From positions 7,260,349 through 7,324,348 of the forward strand of contig CM056553.1 in assembly GCA_029721515.1 (NCBI GenBank): a stretch of DNA of 64,000 nt, in the 5' to 3' direction. The notes under the pieces are model-generated. The model did not search any database. It worked only from the letters and a program-made list of their open reading frames with translations, and was not told the origin of the DNA. Source of the stretch: Synanceia verrucosa (Eukaryota; Chordata; Actinopteri; Perciformes; Synanceiidae). Positions 22,561 to 35,569 of the stretch are shown here, piece by piece; within the stretch, counting starts at the first letter, position 1; every line of letters begins with the position of its first letter. The position numbers were made by a program, and so were the translations under genes.

Positions 22561-23982
22561 CCCAATGTATCTTGTTTGTTTAATCTGTACAAGTTGTGTT
22601 TTACCAACATACCATGTTTTATTATTGATCAACAGCCAGTATCACTCTCACCTCATTTCATCACTCTTGACCTTTGCTTCCACAGTCCCGTCAGAACGAG
22701 GACAACAACAACACAATGGAGCTTTAAAGTATATTAAGTCTACAGGTGCTCAATATCAGTGAAGATAAACAATGGCTGCATTCTTGGCTGTCTTTGGGGA
22801 TGTGGAGGCAATGTCCAGGTCGACATTCTTCACCATTTCCTCGATGCATGCAGCGCTACCTTGAGGGCCTTTAGGAGTCCGCATATTTTCCAGACAGCAC
22901 ATCCTCAGCATCTCAGCGGCTGGCTTATAGACGACAGGTGTGAGGCCAAGGCGGACTTTCCAAGGATGTTAAGTCAATGGAAGACTCATTAATGTCCTTC
23001 CCCTACCTCTGCAAACAAAAGGACTGGAATGCAGGAGGATGCCTGTTGACACACCACAGATGGAGGAGATATGGTCGTCTCAATAGGATCCTGATCACTG
23101 GTCAAAGATAGTTTACACTCTCTGGGCTCGCTGGGACTTTTTCAGCTGGGCTCTAATACAAATAAAAACTGAAAACTGCAGGAATAACATCCTTCTACTG
23201 GGCTTTAGGGATTCAATGTTTGTCCCAAGCAGACAATACAATAATTTAAAGCTATCCGGTCGTAACCGTTTCTCAATTTGACTTTGTGTTGATAAATTTA
23301 ATTCAGTGAAAAGGATTTGAGGAAGAATGCATTTGTTTCTAAGTTAAACTTCAAGAGAACAAAGAGCGGTAAGCAGAAAATGGAACATAATACTTCTTAC
23401 TTCTGTGTCTGCTGTCTGACTCTAACTACATTTTAAATATTGCCATGGTGATTGCTAGAGATGGGCTTGAGAGCTGAAATTGCACATAATTGCTCTATCT
23501 CGGCTTGAGTGAATTTTCAGAGGGCTTAAAGTGCAGGGAACAAGCAACAAAGCTCTTAAACAACAACAAGGACAGAAAAAGCCATTTTGGCCAGCAACAG
23601 CAAGTTCTTTAAATGCCATTATTAGTCCTCTGATTTTATTTCTCTTCATAAGACACAGAATGGTTGAGTTGTTGGGCTGTAAATAAAGACTAAACAAATA
23701 TTTCTACAAATATCAGATGCAGGATCTAACAGCATGCACAATTATTTAACAATGGCTCTCTCTACAATGACAATTCAGAATGATTTTCAATATTTATTTA
23801 CTGGAGACTGCTCTGTCAATGCTGGATCCTCAAACCATAACAATGTTAGTTCATATAAAACCATGGGCAGACACAAGTCAATATAAGCTGATTACTGTAC
23901 TGATGAATTTCTTACAGAACTGCTGAACTGCTGTCACTTCAATCCCAGTGGTGTGCCAATGGATTGGAGGGTTGAAATTGTA
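22561..23982. other. intergenic, no gene recognised
   Basis: The only item noted is an uninterrupted 70-codon minus-strand frame (22968-22756) of unbiased composition with no motif I recognise; it may be chance or a pseudogene scrap. Confidence 0.4.
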
Positions 23983-24251
23983 TAAAAAAAATTCTTAGTC
24001 GACCAACACTTGTGTGATTTTATCACGATTGATTTAATCAGCAGATCTTTAAAACTGACTTTCTCCACAAAGAATCACACAAAAAGCACCACTTTAAATC
24101 ATGTGTTTACCAGAAATATGTTCATAAGTTTCATGGAAATAAGTTATTCAGGATGAAAAAGCAAAGCAAATAATCGACTGAAGAAGTCTTAGTTGACCAA
24201 GACCAAAATGACCAATTAGTTGACTAATTGACTAAGAGGGGACAGCCCTAT
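23983..24251. repeat. MITE-like repeat with GTCGACTAA/CAGCCCTA end
   Basis: TTAGTCGACCAACAC at the left, and ATCGACTGAAGAAGTCTTAG followed by ACTAAGAGGGGACAGCCCTA at the right, are motifs of a widespread fish non-autonomous DNA transposon group. No intact terminal repeat pair can be shown. Confidence 0.45.
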
Positions 24252-27200
24252 GGTGGACCATCAAAAAATCCATAATGTTTTTACTGACAGTCCGGCCCAG
24301 TCTGTCTCAAAATCCATGAAACACAATGAAGTCACAAATGTTAAACTTGTGTTTACGTCATGGATGGATTAGACTCCACGGCAGGCTAATCCATCGCTAC
24401 AGTTGCAGCTGAGAAACGAAGGGTAAATTGGAACGTCACAACCACTGCGAAATGACTGGTTTCACGAGTAGAACGCCAGACTTCATAGCGGAAGACAAGA
24501 AGGAGAAAGGAAATTATTGTAGACATACATGATAGCATAAGAGAGGCCAACTAAACTGCTTTTGAAAACAAACTGCTGACTGAGGAGTGGATCAGAAGTC
24601 TAGATGTTGTGTCAGTGTTAGTGAATTGTTAGTTTAATTTTAATAATACAGTAAGTTCTGTCTATGATGAAATAGCCTGCAAGCTCTCCACTCGCTTGTT
24701 AATTTTCTTTACGCTTTCTAATAAACACTGCAAACAAATGAACAGATTTATTTCAGCTGTATTGTTTTTACACTATTTCTGCTGTCGCTGTTTGAGAGCA
24801 AACACAAACCTTTCGACTGGTCACCATGGCCACTGGAGTGGCCTCAGCTGGCTTGTCAAGGTGTTTTAATGGGTCCTGTTGATGGATGACTCCATTACTG
24901 TACCACAGCATGCTGTGTCACCTCCAGCTGCACGCAGCCCTGGCATGCTCCCCTCCCCATCCGAGGATGTCGTCTTATTGTTTGCACTGGAGGAAATGAA
25001 TATTTTCCAAAACAACAAACAAACAAGAAAGTAATCTCCTGCAGAAATACTTCCCATGATAAGAGAAGCACTTGAGTATTGCAAGCAGCTGGGAGATGAA
25101 GCAAGTGTTGTTGACCTCAGTGACGACGACGCCTTCATCCTGATGGCCTCAACATGACGCTGAGGATGCAGCCTGCAGACTGAAAAGAGGTCAGACAGCT
25201 GCTTGTTCTTTTGACTGAACTGCTAAAGCAGAGCAGCCGTGAAGAGTAAAAAAGCAGAGTAGAATCAGCCGAGGTAAAGCCGCCACAACAAACAAGGCAT
25301 GGCCCCGATCAAGGTGCTCCCCCACCGTCATCCTGCACGCTATCTGAACCACATTAGTCAAGCTTGAAAAGACTCCCTCAGCTCCCCACAAGACTCCTGA
25401 AGATGGACGAGCAGCAGGGAGGCAGATGAAATGCAGGTAGAGAAGAAAGGAAACAGGCTGAAAGTTACAACTTCTGTACTCTGCTCGAGACAAAGGCCAA
25501 GACTTTTTTGTCTGCATGGGCTTGATCCCTAATAAATCCCATGTGTTCCTGTCTGAGAGGTGTTAAATCTGAAGGGTCCTGCCCTCTGAGGCCTCAGGGC
25601 AGCGCCAAGCTGTACAGGGCGGAGGACCCAAGAGATTTGACCGCCTGCCATGTTAGATCAGATGTTGCATTTATTCTGTTGCTTGAAATTCAAAGTCGGG
25701 GTCTCATTTGTTTGACTGAAAGATAAGTTTCAGTGGTCTTTGTAGTTCCTTGAATCTTGTGAAGTGTGTAGATTTAGTATGTTGCCTGTGAAAATGCTGA
25801 GGGGCATTCACTCTCAGATTGATACAGCTCCACTGCCTACCATCAGGGGTCCTCTGAAAAGGGGCGATAAAAAATTTAATGCCTTACAATAAATTTTTCA
25901 CTGACAAAAAAATTTTTGAACTGTGCCAGTTAGTAAGGTCTAGAAAAGACGAAGACACTCAGGATTTATATTAAAAAACCTCAGATTTGTTGATGCTTAA
26001 TTGAATATCTGTGACCTAAATTGTTCCAGTCATGCATAAATTTTTATCTTACCGTGGTTGATTAAAGAGTGTCTATTGTTTGTATATGTTGCCAATTTTA
26101 GAAAAATACAGAGCACGACTGAAGGGAGCAAATATAATTCAACTTGCTGATTAGATCTGCAGTGACCCAGGATATGAAGCTGGATGCATGTAGTTGAGAG
26201 ACTCCTAAATTACCTCTCTGTTCAACTCTGACGCTTAAAATAACACACTTTAGATTCACTCCTTCAGGCCAATTCAACAATGCAAACATGTAAATTAAGA
26301 TGAGAAGCAGCCAATTTCCTTTTCCAATTATGCATTTCATTTAGTTCTATTCCAGTTTGTAACGTTTGCCAAAAAACTGCCGCTGCAATCCAAACAGAAA
26401 TCAAACACAAATTACTCAGAAGTATCTCGGCGACTGCAGGACAGGAAACTCACATTTGCTACAGACGGCAAACTGTTTAAATTCCAAGGCAAAGGAATGT
26501 GTCACTAACATTTACAGTTTGTAAAAGGCTAATGTAAAACAAGGAAGTGGGAAGTGTTGCAGTTTCAGTCGTGTTTAGGGTATTTTGTTGCAGGCAGAAA
26601 TGTGAGAAACTGAGCCCTACTAAACCCTGCTGAACCCCACTGAGCTGTCGGGCACCTGTTTTCTGCAAACAGCAGCAAGTCCATCCTCCCACTCTGAAAT
26701 CTGGTCCTTGAGGGATTCGGACTCTTCTTATCACAATTCCTCTGCCCTGGATTATTCCCATCCTGTGTAGTGACTAGTGGGTGCCAGCAGGCCACGACTG
26801 CTGACACAGATGGGCGTCCAGGCCTGTGATGGCTTCCATATGTCACATCTTGTGAGTCTGTGTTTTTTTTTTTTAAATGTTTTTCTTTCCATCTCTCATC
26901 TCTTTCTCTGTTTGGCTTTTTAAAATAGCCTGAGCAGGGAGGGAGACGTCGAGGTTGGACAGGGTCAAACGCGATGTCCATTTATACATTTCAGCGCAAA
27001 GTCAGGATTCAGTCCCAGCATGAAGACCACCTTTTGCTGAAAGATCATTATGAGGTTAAAGACTGTGAGGTTAAAATGAACACATTTTCTGCCGACAGGA
27101 GATAATTTGTAAGTTTTGGAGTGCCCTCTGTGTCTACCGGGACCTTGGAACTGGACCCATGGTGAGATTTCCCACCATAACTCCTTCTCCCATTAACTGT

Positions 27201-30200
27201 CACGGCCCAGGCTTAAGACATCTTAAAACTGCCCTGGGGACACTGTGACATGACTCTGTGTTGTTGTATGGTAAATATGAACCAATCGGAAGCTGAAAAG
27301 CTCGCTTTGACATTGCAACACTGGGAGGTTTCCCCATCTTGACTGACACATGAGAACGCTAATATTCCCCTTCTGATTATAATCCCTGTGGTCGACCTCA
27401 TTAGCCAGGCATCCGCATTGAACCCTGGCTGAGTAGGGTCCAGGAGCTCAGCTGTCAGTCAACACCTTTTTCTTCAAACAAAGGACATCAGGGAGAAATA
27501 ATCCAGCTCTTTCTCCCTGGAGCTTATCTACAGCCTGTTTTGGGATTTGTGCAGATATGCATGCGAGGATACACGCACTTCTGATACGTTGCCTTGGTGT
27601 CTAAATGTTTTGGGACAAAATCAAACAGGAAAGCTGAACATGCACATGTGAAAGAAATAGAGGAAAGCAGCATATAGGTCTCTAGAGTTGAAAATTGTGT
27701 TAAAAATTAGGTAATTATTTTCCGTTTCGTTTTCATTGCACTTTTACACCCAGAGTACGACTCAGATCTCTGCAGGAATGGTCCAAACCAAAACCCTCTC
27801 TAAAGCTCTCCTGTGAGCCCTCACACAAAGTAATTCATTGTAATGCGCACATGTAAATGCAACTTGAACGTTCAGGTTCACATCCTCAAAGAATGCAATA
27901 AAGCCTCCACTTTCCATACTAAAAGAATCAGCTGAATTCCTTGAGGTTCAGATTCTGGACAAAGGTTAGAGTGAAGTTCCCCCGTGAACTCTGGGCCGTC
28001 TTTCTGTAGATGTCCCTCCATTCATCCTGACTTTGATTCACCACTTCAAGCAAACACATGAGCATTTAAAGCAACATGATTTCAGAGCCTCCTCTCTCTA
28101 CAACACCGAGTGAAATAACAACCTATAAAATGACACTGGCTACAGGCAGTCTGCCGCTCCAAAACACAGAGCTGCCAAGGTGATTTACGGCATGCTCACT
28201 TTTCTTGAGGGTGACAGCGGAGACAGAGAGGAAGAGTGATTCAGGCCTTTGTTGAGTTCTTCTCATAAAAGGTTGAGCGATGAGACCCCAATGCACTCAT
28301 AACATTCCTTTGTTGTTTGGGTAACATACCCAAACAGAAAATGATATGCCATTTACGGCGTTTGTCGCGTCACCAAACACTTACGCCGCTCACCGTCCCG
28401 CTCGTCTTCTTAAAAGAGGGCATAAGTGGCTTTTCATGGGAAATTCACACAGACCGACAGCTTTGTGAGCTGAAACGCAGGGAGAAAACAAACAGTTGTA
28501 CTTGTAATTCAATAATCTCCCTTTGCATTCTGTAACTTTATAGCTAAGCAATGTGGAGCTAATTGTGATTGTGCCAATCCTTTTTCTTTTGAGTTGAGAA
28601 AGTGCCACAGACATAAAAAACAGACAGACGACAGACAGATGGGCAGTCTGAGCGTAGGAGAGCTTTTTTTATGTATCAATGTGTAGCCTGAACACATTTC
28701 GGCCACTCAAACAGGCATGGGAGGCCAGCACGCACTGCTATGTTAATATGAAATGCTGCAGTGCCAATAGTGTGGCATGGTGGGCTGCTCCTTACTCCCT
28801 CATGCCTGTGCATTCAACATAGCACTGCTGGACCGCCGCCTGGGAAACAGATGGCAGGGAATAACACTGTCACCCACCCTGAACACTGACATCCTGGGCT
28901 AGGCCTCTGCCACGCACTTTGCTATCTGTCTGCTTGTATCGTCTCCGAAATCCCCCCCTTTATCCTCAAAGAGCCTCGATGGATTAGGAGATACACATGA
29001 GTGAAACTGACTGGACAGCTGAGCCTAATTAGCCAAACATACGCTTCCATTTTGAAATGAGTCTATTTGCTTGAGTTTGTTTAAGTGGCTCAAGCAGGTC
29101 TGATGGGTGGGTGTTGCTTTGGGTTTAGGAGATTGGGACGGATTACCAGTCAGCGAGCCCCCATGTGAACCCCTCAAGTGTTGGAACAGGAAGACAGGTC
29201 CCCTTATTCACTGTCTGGATTAAAACAATTAGACAATTAACTAGTTAAGAGGGATCAATTGGTCCTGAGATTAAGAGCAATTGTAAATGCTGAAACACAT
29301 TGGATTAAAAAAAAAGATTACAAAGGGAACATAATGTTCTAATACTGATTTAAAGCCAAATCAGTCTCTTTAAAACAACACAAAGCTGACATTTAATACT
29401 GAAGTTGTTCAGGGCAAGTTGCCCAAAACAATCCAGTTTTTATACTAATATCTATTATCTATAATGCATTAAATATATGTGTTGGATAATTTGCAAAATT
29501 ACAATTAAGGGTTCAATTTTACTTTATTCTTATATTTTCTACTAACAACGGATCAAATAATTATGTGTGATGTGAAAGGGATGACTCTTAGTGATGAACC
29601 TGAAGTTTTGTGTTTTTCAGCTCCTTGTTTTGGCATTACGGTCAACAACTATTGTGTTTGGTTTCATCATTAGCTCTAATCAGCATCATTTCCATGCTAT
29701 GGAAGTGGGAAGCTGTAGACAACCTGCCAGCATCAAACATAAAAGAGCTAAAATTTCATTTAATATTTATTCACATTCACACACATTTGATTTAGGAACA
29801 CAGCCAATAATCATATAACAAATGTTAATCCCAGTCTGCCAGATGGTTAAATAGGCAACTCTTTGTTAAATGCAACATATTAACTTTTTGGGGTGGAAAA
29901 CATGTCAGTGTCTAGTAGCCAAAAGTCAATTAATGCTGGATTAGATTTTGTGAAAATGCAATAATAAATTTAAACAATGTCCCATTTGTATAAAATATGG
30001 ACATGGTCGTCACCCATAGCTTTCTGAAGACCTATTGTAAAGCTCAGAGTTGGAGGCTATCGCCATCTTAGTGGTACAGACTCCTCTTAACTCCATTTTA
30101 TACAAAAATGGGCAAACAGGTGGTGGGGTGGTGAAGCTGTGGCATGCCTGGTGATGCAGCAGAGCAGACAGCTAGCAGATAGCAACCTGAGGCAGCACCT

Positions 30201-30352
30201 GGATATCCTACTTTCAGCATATAAAATAATAGAATAATCCTTGATTCGTCCCAATAATGGGGAAATTTATATTGTTACAGCAGCAAAGTGGACAGAGCAA
30301 CAATATAATAAGGGCCTATCATTTATTAAAAATGTCAGACATCTAAAACTAT
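24252..30352. other. intergenic, no gene recognised
   Basis: I see no spliced gene signature in this 6-kb stretch. Parts between about 26.6 and 29.2 kb are less AT-rich and free of recognisable repeats, so conserved non-coding elements are possible but cannot be shown without alignment. A piece at about 30010-30200 (CCATCTTAGTGG, then ACAAAAATGGGCAAACAGGT) looks like an old interspersed repeat. Confidence 0.45.
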
Positions 30353-30963
30353 GATCTTATTTCTGGGATAAAATACTGCCATTTACTCACCCATTTCACT
30401 TTGGAGCCATTTGGAGTCATTTGGAGTATTTTCGACCTTATTGGATTTGATAATATCCATTTAACAGGAGTGAGCATCACAATGCAGCCAGTAAATGACA
30501 CAAACTTGACCATTTCTCAAATAACAGACGTTTAATAACATTAACTTATTCACTTAAGACACTATCACTATTCTCATTTGAGTGCGGAGTTGTCTTTAAC
30601 TTGAGAAAATTCAATCTGTAAACAGACTCTACTTCCTGTGCATCATAGTTTACTAAGGACCCCTAGTGCCCACCTGTGTGTCCTTCACAGTGCCTGAACT
30701 AAAATACTTATTTGTGATGTTGTCACATATGCATGCTTTTTTTTAGTTCAGGCACTGTGAAGGATAGTGTAGTCCATCTTATTAAATGTCTGTTATTTGA
30801 GAAAGTTTGTGTCAAGTTTGTGTCATTTACTGTCTGCATTTCAGTGCTCGCTTCACTCCTGTTAAATGGATATCATCAAAACAAATATCATCAGAAATAC
30901 TCCAAATGACTCCAAAGTGAAATGGGTGAGTAAATGGTAGTATTTTATCCCAGAAATAAGGTC
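30353..30963. mobile_element. fold-back (long inverted repeat) element
   Basis: The left arm 30353-30535 and right arm 30782-30963 are inverted copies of each other over about 180 bp with few mismatches. Shared words include TTATTTCTGGGATAAAATAC, CCATTTACTCACCCATTTCA, ATATCCATTTAACAGGAGTG and AGTAAATGACACAAACTTGA. The 246-bp centre holds a second, nested inverted repeat: 23 bp perfect, 30682-30704 against 30742-30764. There is no coding capacity. The structure fits a fold-back or MITE-type DNA element. No target duplication is evident. Confidence 0.85.
30682..30764. repeat. perfect 23-bp inverted repeat nested in the fold-back centre
   Basis: The arms at 30682-30704 and 30742-30764 (core TTCACAGTGCCTGAACT and its complement) are separated by 37 bp. 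The hairpin would be stable as DNA cruciform or RNA. Confidence 0.9.
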
Positions 30964-33900
30964 AAATGTGTAACAGCACTTCCCCTTTAATTTTATAAAT
31001 AAAAAACTGCAAATTCAATAGTTACAAACCTTTCATGAAGTAATGTCTGTTTTGACACTGCATATCATTTAAATGCTTTGGAAGTTATTGGCTGTAAGGC
31101 AGAATTTCTGGTGATTTCAAAACTTTGACATTGAGTTTAGGACCACAGAGTGTTAAAAATGACCTTAGACATGGCAGCAAACACACATTCAAATCAAAGC
31201 GCAAGGAGAAGCAGCAAAGACTTTAACTGAAGGACAATTTCTCTGTCAGATTTTCCTCAGACACAATTTTGGGGAACAATCTCTCGTGAATGTGTAGCTC
31301 TCACTGTTCAAAGACTTGTCAGCAGCATGAGTCCTTTTTAATATCAACCCTCGAGCCCTTTCCTCGCCCCCCCACCAGCACTTCTAATCTGGTTGGCAGG
31401 AAGTGATTTGATCTCGGTGAAAAGCAGAGCATCTGAAAATCTAATAGATTGGGGACGTGAAGTGCCGCCCTGGGTATTTGACCTTGTGTGTTCATGTTGG
31501 TTTTGAGTGGGAGATGGTGACAGCAGGTGTTTTGCCTCCTGGCGCCCTTGATGTCATGTGGCAGCACTCTGATTTCTGTCTGAGGCCATGGAGCAACAGG
31601 CAAACAGGGCAGTTTGAAGAAGAAAGTGCTTTGTTCTGGATGCTGGAAAGGCTTGGCAGAAAAGTCTCTTGTTGCAAGGTTCATTGTGAAATAATTTAAC
31701 CAGTTGTCATGGAGATTAATCTGTTTCTAATTAGTTTGCATGCATATGTTAACACCTCTGAACCAGAAACGGTAAAACTGAGTGTAACATGTCTCATGTG
31801 CAGGTGACTCATAGTTGTAGCTGCCGCTTTCACTTCTCAGTTGGAGTTTGAACCTTTTCAGACTTGCAAAATGTCAGAGTACCTCAGTGACATTTTCAGT
31901 GTTTCATATTTCATATTTCTCTGGACCTTGACTGGAGTCACTGCAGTGTCTTGTTTCCATATAAACTGTCACGCCACTGGTGTCCCAACTGATAGCCATC
32001 TCCGCTCAGACCACCAAAGGAGCCCTTGACTCTGAAATGTTGTTCCCTGTATACAAAATATCAAGAGAGTATAGAGAAAGTCTTTTTTTTCTGGAGGAAT
32101 CTTTTCAGCCTTTGCAACAGGAAATCAGTGTCCTTTTTTCCACAGGTGCCTCCACATCTGGAAACTCCAGCTGCAAGAGAGCGTGGATCCGGAAGGCCAG
32201 ATGGATGGATGCTCTGTGGCCGGTGGAAGTCCTCATTACACGTCCACATCCTTCTAGAGGAGCTCGCCTATTGAGGCCATTAATCCATGGCTGCTTCAGG
32301 GGTCGTATGTCACTTCTAGTCCATCACACCCTCGTCTGCAACACCATCACACACACACGCACACACACACAGTGTCTGGCAGGCCCAGAGAGACAGATTT
32401 GTTGTGATGGGTCTGAGTTAGCCACGCGTGAGGAGCCAATAGGATGTTTTCTTCACCAGGAGAAGTTCACTGACAACAGACACAGTGGCAACCTCAACAG
32501 GTCAGTCAAACTCATCCGCTTTACCTGCAGTGTCTCCTCAAATCAGCCATTGAATATGTCACTTTACTCCTTCAACCTCACAAAAGTAAAGAGGCTTTTC
32601 CTAACTCATCATTCCCATGGGAAAAAAACATGGCAATTGCAGACCTCCCTGCAACAGAAAAGGTCCTGTAAACACCAGTCGAAACCTTTTAAGGAGAGTG
32701 AAACATATACTGCAAGAAGACAAAAGATTCATCAACGTGTCACCAAATCGTGTGGGAGTGAAAAAGTACAATTCTGGTATTAAGCGAAGCATGGATGTGG
32801 ACCGTGCACAGATATGAGAGCAAGAATCCAATCCAGTTTGTTGCTTTTTAAGATGAAATTTTACCTGGTGATTTAAGCCATTAAAATGTCCAGCTTGGTT
32901 CACATGTGCTTGTTATTATAGTAACTATTGACCTATAATTTTTGAGACTAATATGTTCGTGTTAAACACACCATTATGGTATAATAATAGAAAACACATT
33001 GAGCTACATTAGAAAATCCTGTTGTCTGTATTTAACCAGCCACTGAACAGCAGAAACAATCTGTCCCTGGGGGTTTTGAAAGCCCTGGACACAGCAAAAT
33101 GGTGATGAGTGAACCAGCTGTCCTTTCTGCCTCTTAAGCCCCATGTGGAAGTGCATGCACGCTACCTCTCATCTGCCTTTCTGCTCCCCTGATCTCCCAC
33201 TTGTATAACGTGTATCTGCTTGGAGGGAACAGAGTAATCTTACTTCAGTGTCAAACGTGGCACATCCACTCTTATCCATCTCCCCTCCCAAGTGCACAAG
33301 CTCCTGTCTTGGGAAACATGATATCACGTCAAAACAGTAGAAGAAAAGAAATAAGTTATGGGCTGAAAGTGCCTGGGATCCCTTGAAAGTGCTCAGCGGC
33401 ACACAAAACATTTGACGTTCCTCTGCTTTCTTTTACAACAGACAGCTGTTCTTGGCCCGTGAGCCTCAAGATAATTGGTTTTGTTTGCAGGCGTTGAATC
33501 TTTTTTTTTTCCCAGCCACTTTTTCATCAAAACTGTGGTGAAATGGCTCACTATAACACCGTGACTCCTACATGCTGCAAACATATGAAGTGTTTCAAAG
33601 ACAGGAAGTATTACCTCATGGACACCAGCACTGCTCCATGCACTTAACTGCACATAGTGACCTTCTGCTCTTATTACTACAGCAGGCAGCAAATTACAGC
33701 TCTCCTCAATGTTTGTGTTGGAAGAGTTAAAAAAAAATTCAAAGGAAGATAAATGAAAAGAAACAGTAAAATACATTGTGGATCAATGCCCTACAGAATG
33801 TCACATATCTATTTAATCTGGCGCCACAATCGTCAGAATGACGTTACTGTCAAATAAAGTTTTCCAATGACGCTATGTTCAAGTTAAGTCACAAAAACAA

Positions 33901-35397
33901 TGATGGTAGTGTTCACTGAAGATCATGGTTAAAAAGACTGGAAAGTGGAAGCTAAGCTTATCACCGATTGTCAATATACATTAGTTTTGTTCATGTTCTT
34001 TCAAAAAGCTGCTGATGCCAAAGGCTATTTAAGTGAATTAAAAAAAAAAGTAAGGTGGCAGCTGGCTGGTAGCTTTATCGAGGTAAATGATTGATACTGA
34101 ACAAGCAACAGTGGCAAGCTTCACTTTGTTCTTATGTAATAGTTAACTGAATATCTTTGGGTTTGGAGCTGTTGGTTGGACAAATGTAGGCCTACTGTCA
34201 TTAATACAGCAGGAAAATTAACAAAAACCTGCTTAAAATGGTTACAGTTTTCATCATCACCAAGTTCAAAAGCCAAAACAAACATCACTGATATTTTTAT
34301 GGATTTCTTAACAGGCCACGGGGATTACCCAACATACTTGCACAGTTCCCATTCATGGAAAAACCAGCTATGTTTGGTGAAAAAGTTATTTCCCCCCCTC
34401 TCCATGTGGTTCAGTTATGGTCAAAGATTCTGTTCAGGAAGTTGAGTCCGAACATTAATGCAGGTCATAAATCAGCCGCTGGATTATCGAAGAACATCCT
34501 ATGAAGCAGGCGTTTGGAGCGTGTCCAACTCATGGACAAAGAGCTGCCTATCTTTCCCCCTGCTCAGGCAATGCACTTGTTAAACTCTGCTTGACGTCTT
34601 TTTTGGCTTCCTGTTGGCTAGCATCGCAGTGCACCCAAAACCATTTGTCTTGCCTTTTAAAAGTCTTTTTCTGCCCCCTTCTCTCTCTTTCTCTCTCCTT
34701 CCCTCACTCTCTTTCTAATTTGCTGGTCACAGTTAGAAGCCAGCCAAGTGGGACTTGGTCAGTAATTGGAGTCTCTGCAGTGACGGCCTACAGCACAGCT
34801 CCAAACGATGCACTAGGGAGGCTTCCTAGGGAAAACTCAATAAGCTCTTCACACTTAAGTGTAGTCATCATTAGAATTTTTCCACCGCAGTGAAGAGTAC
34901 ACTACTTGTTGGCAACGCCTTTGAATAACAGGCAACAGTACGAGAATACTACCATTGTTCACTTTTGGGTGTATTTCTTTCATCTCACCTCTATTTTAAA
35001 TTATCCTTCATTCATTTCCCACGGCACAGCTTTGTTGTTTAAACTGGGTCAAGGTCCTTTCCATTCACAACATTGTCTTTTCTCAGTCTATCAGCACTTA
35101 GAGTCATTCAAAATACATCAAAGTGCACAAGCATTTACAACACAAAAGACATTATTCCTGCTATTCAATTTTAATTCCACTTCTCTGACAGTCACATGGG
35201 AGGTGGGAGATTAAAAGAAACTTGCCTTAAAAGAAGACAGTTTTGTTTTGATTGTGTTAAATCCACACAGGGTGGTCTCAGACTAAAAACTGTAGGATCC
35301 TATGAGTGGTGGATGAGATTCATGTCTTGTGATTATACACTGGATGAGATATTCTCAAGTCATAAAATCCAGATCAAGGCTTGTCATATTAGAGGTA
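30964..35397. other. intergenic, no gene recognised
   Basis: The 267-codon plus-strand frame at 31980-32783 shows no domain and no paralogue-like pattern, so I leave it out. A short CA tract lies at about 32345-32371. Confidence 0.5.
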
Positions 35398-35569
35398 AAT
35401 TTAAATTGACCGTAGGTTTGAATGTGAGTGTGAATGGTTGTCTGTCTCTATGTGCCCTGTGATGAGGTGGCGACTTGTCCAGGGTGTACCCTGCCTTCCG
35501 CCCTAAGACAGCTCCAGCCCCCCCGCGACCCTATGAGGATAAGCGGTAGATAATGGATGGATGGATGGA
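35398..35569 (+). mobile_element. V-SINE-like retroposon 3' half, copy C
   Basis: It begins within AATTTAAATTGACCGTAGGT, continues through GTGAGTGTGAATGGTTGTCT, GGCGACTTGTCCAGGGTGTA and CCCCCCGCGACC, and ends with GGATAAGCGG, TAGATA and (ATGG)4. It is 5'-truncated and I see no clean target duplication. Confidence 0.72.

Noticed and set aside
31980..32783. Plus-strand open frame of 267 codons, the longest in the window
   Set aside because: No recognisable motif, no hydrophobic or domain pattern, and it includes CA-repeat text (THTRTHT). It looks like a chance frame in GC-moderate DNA.
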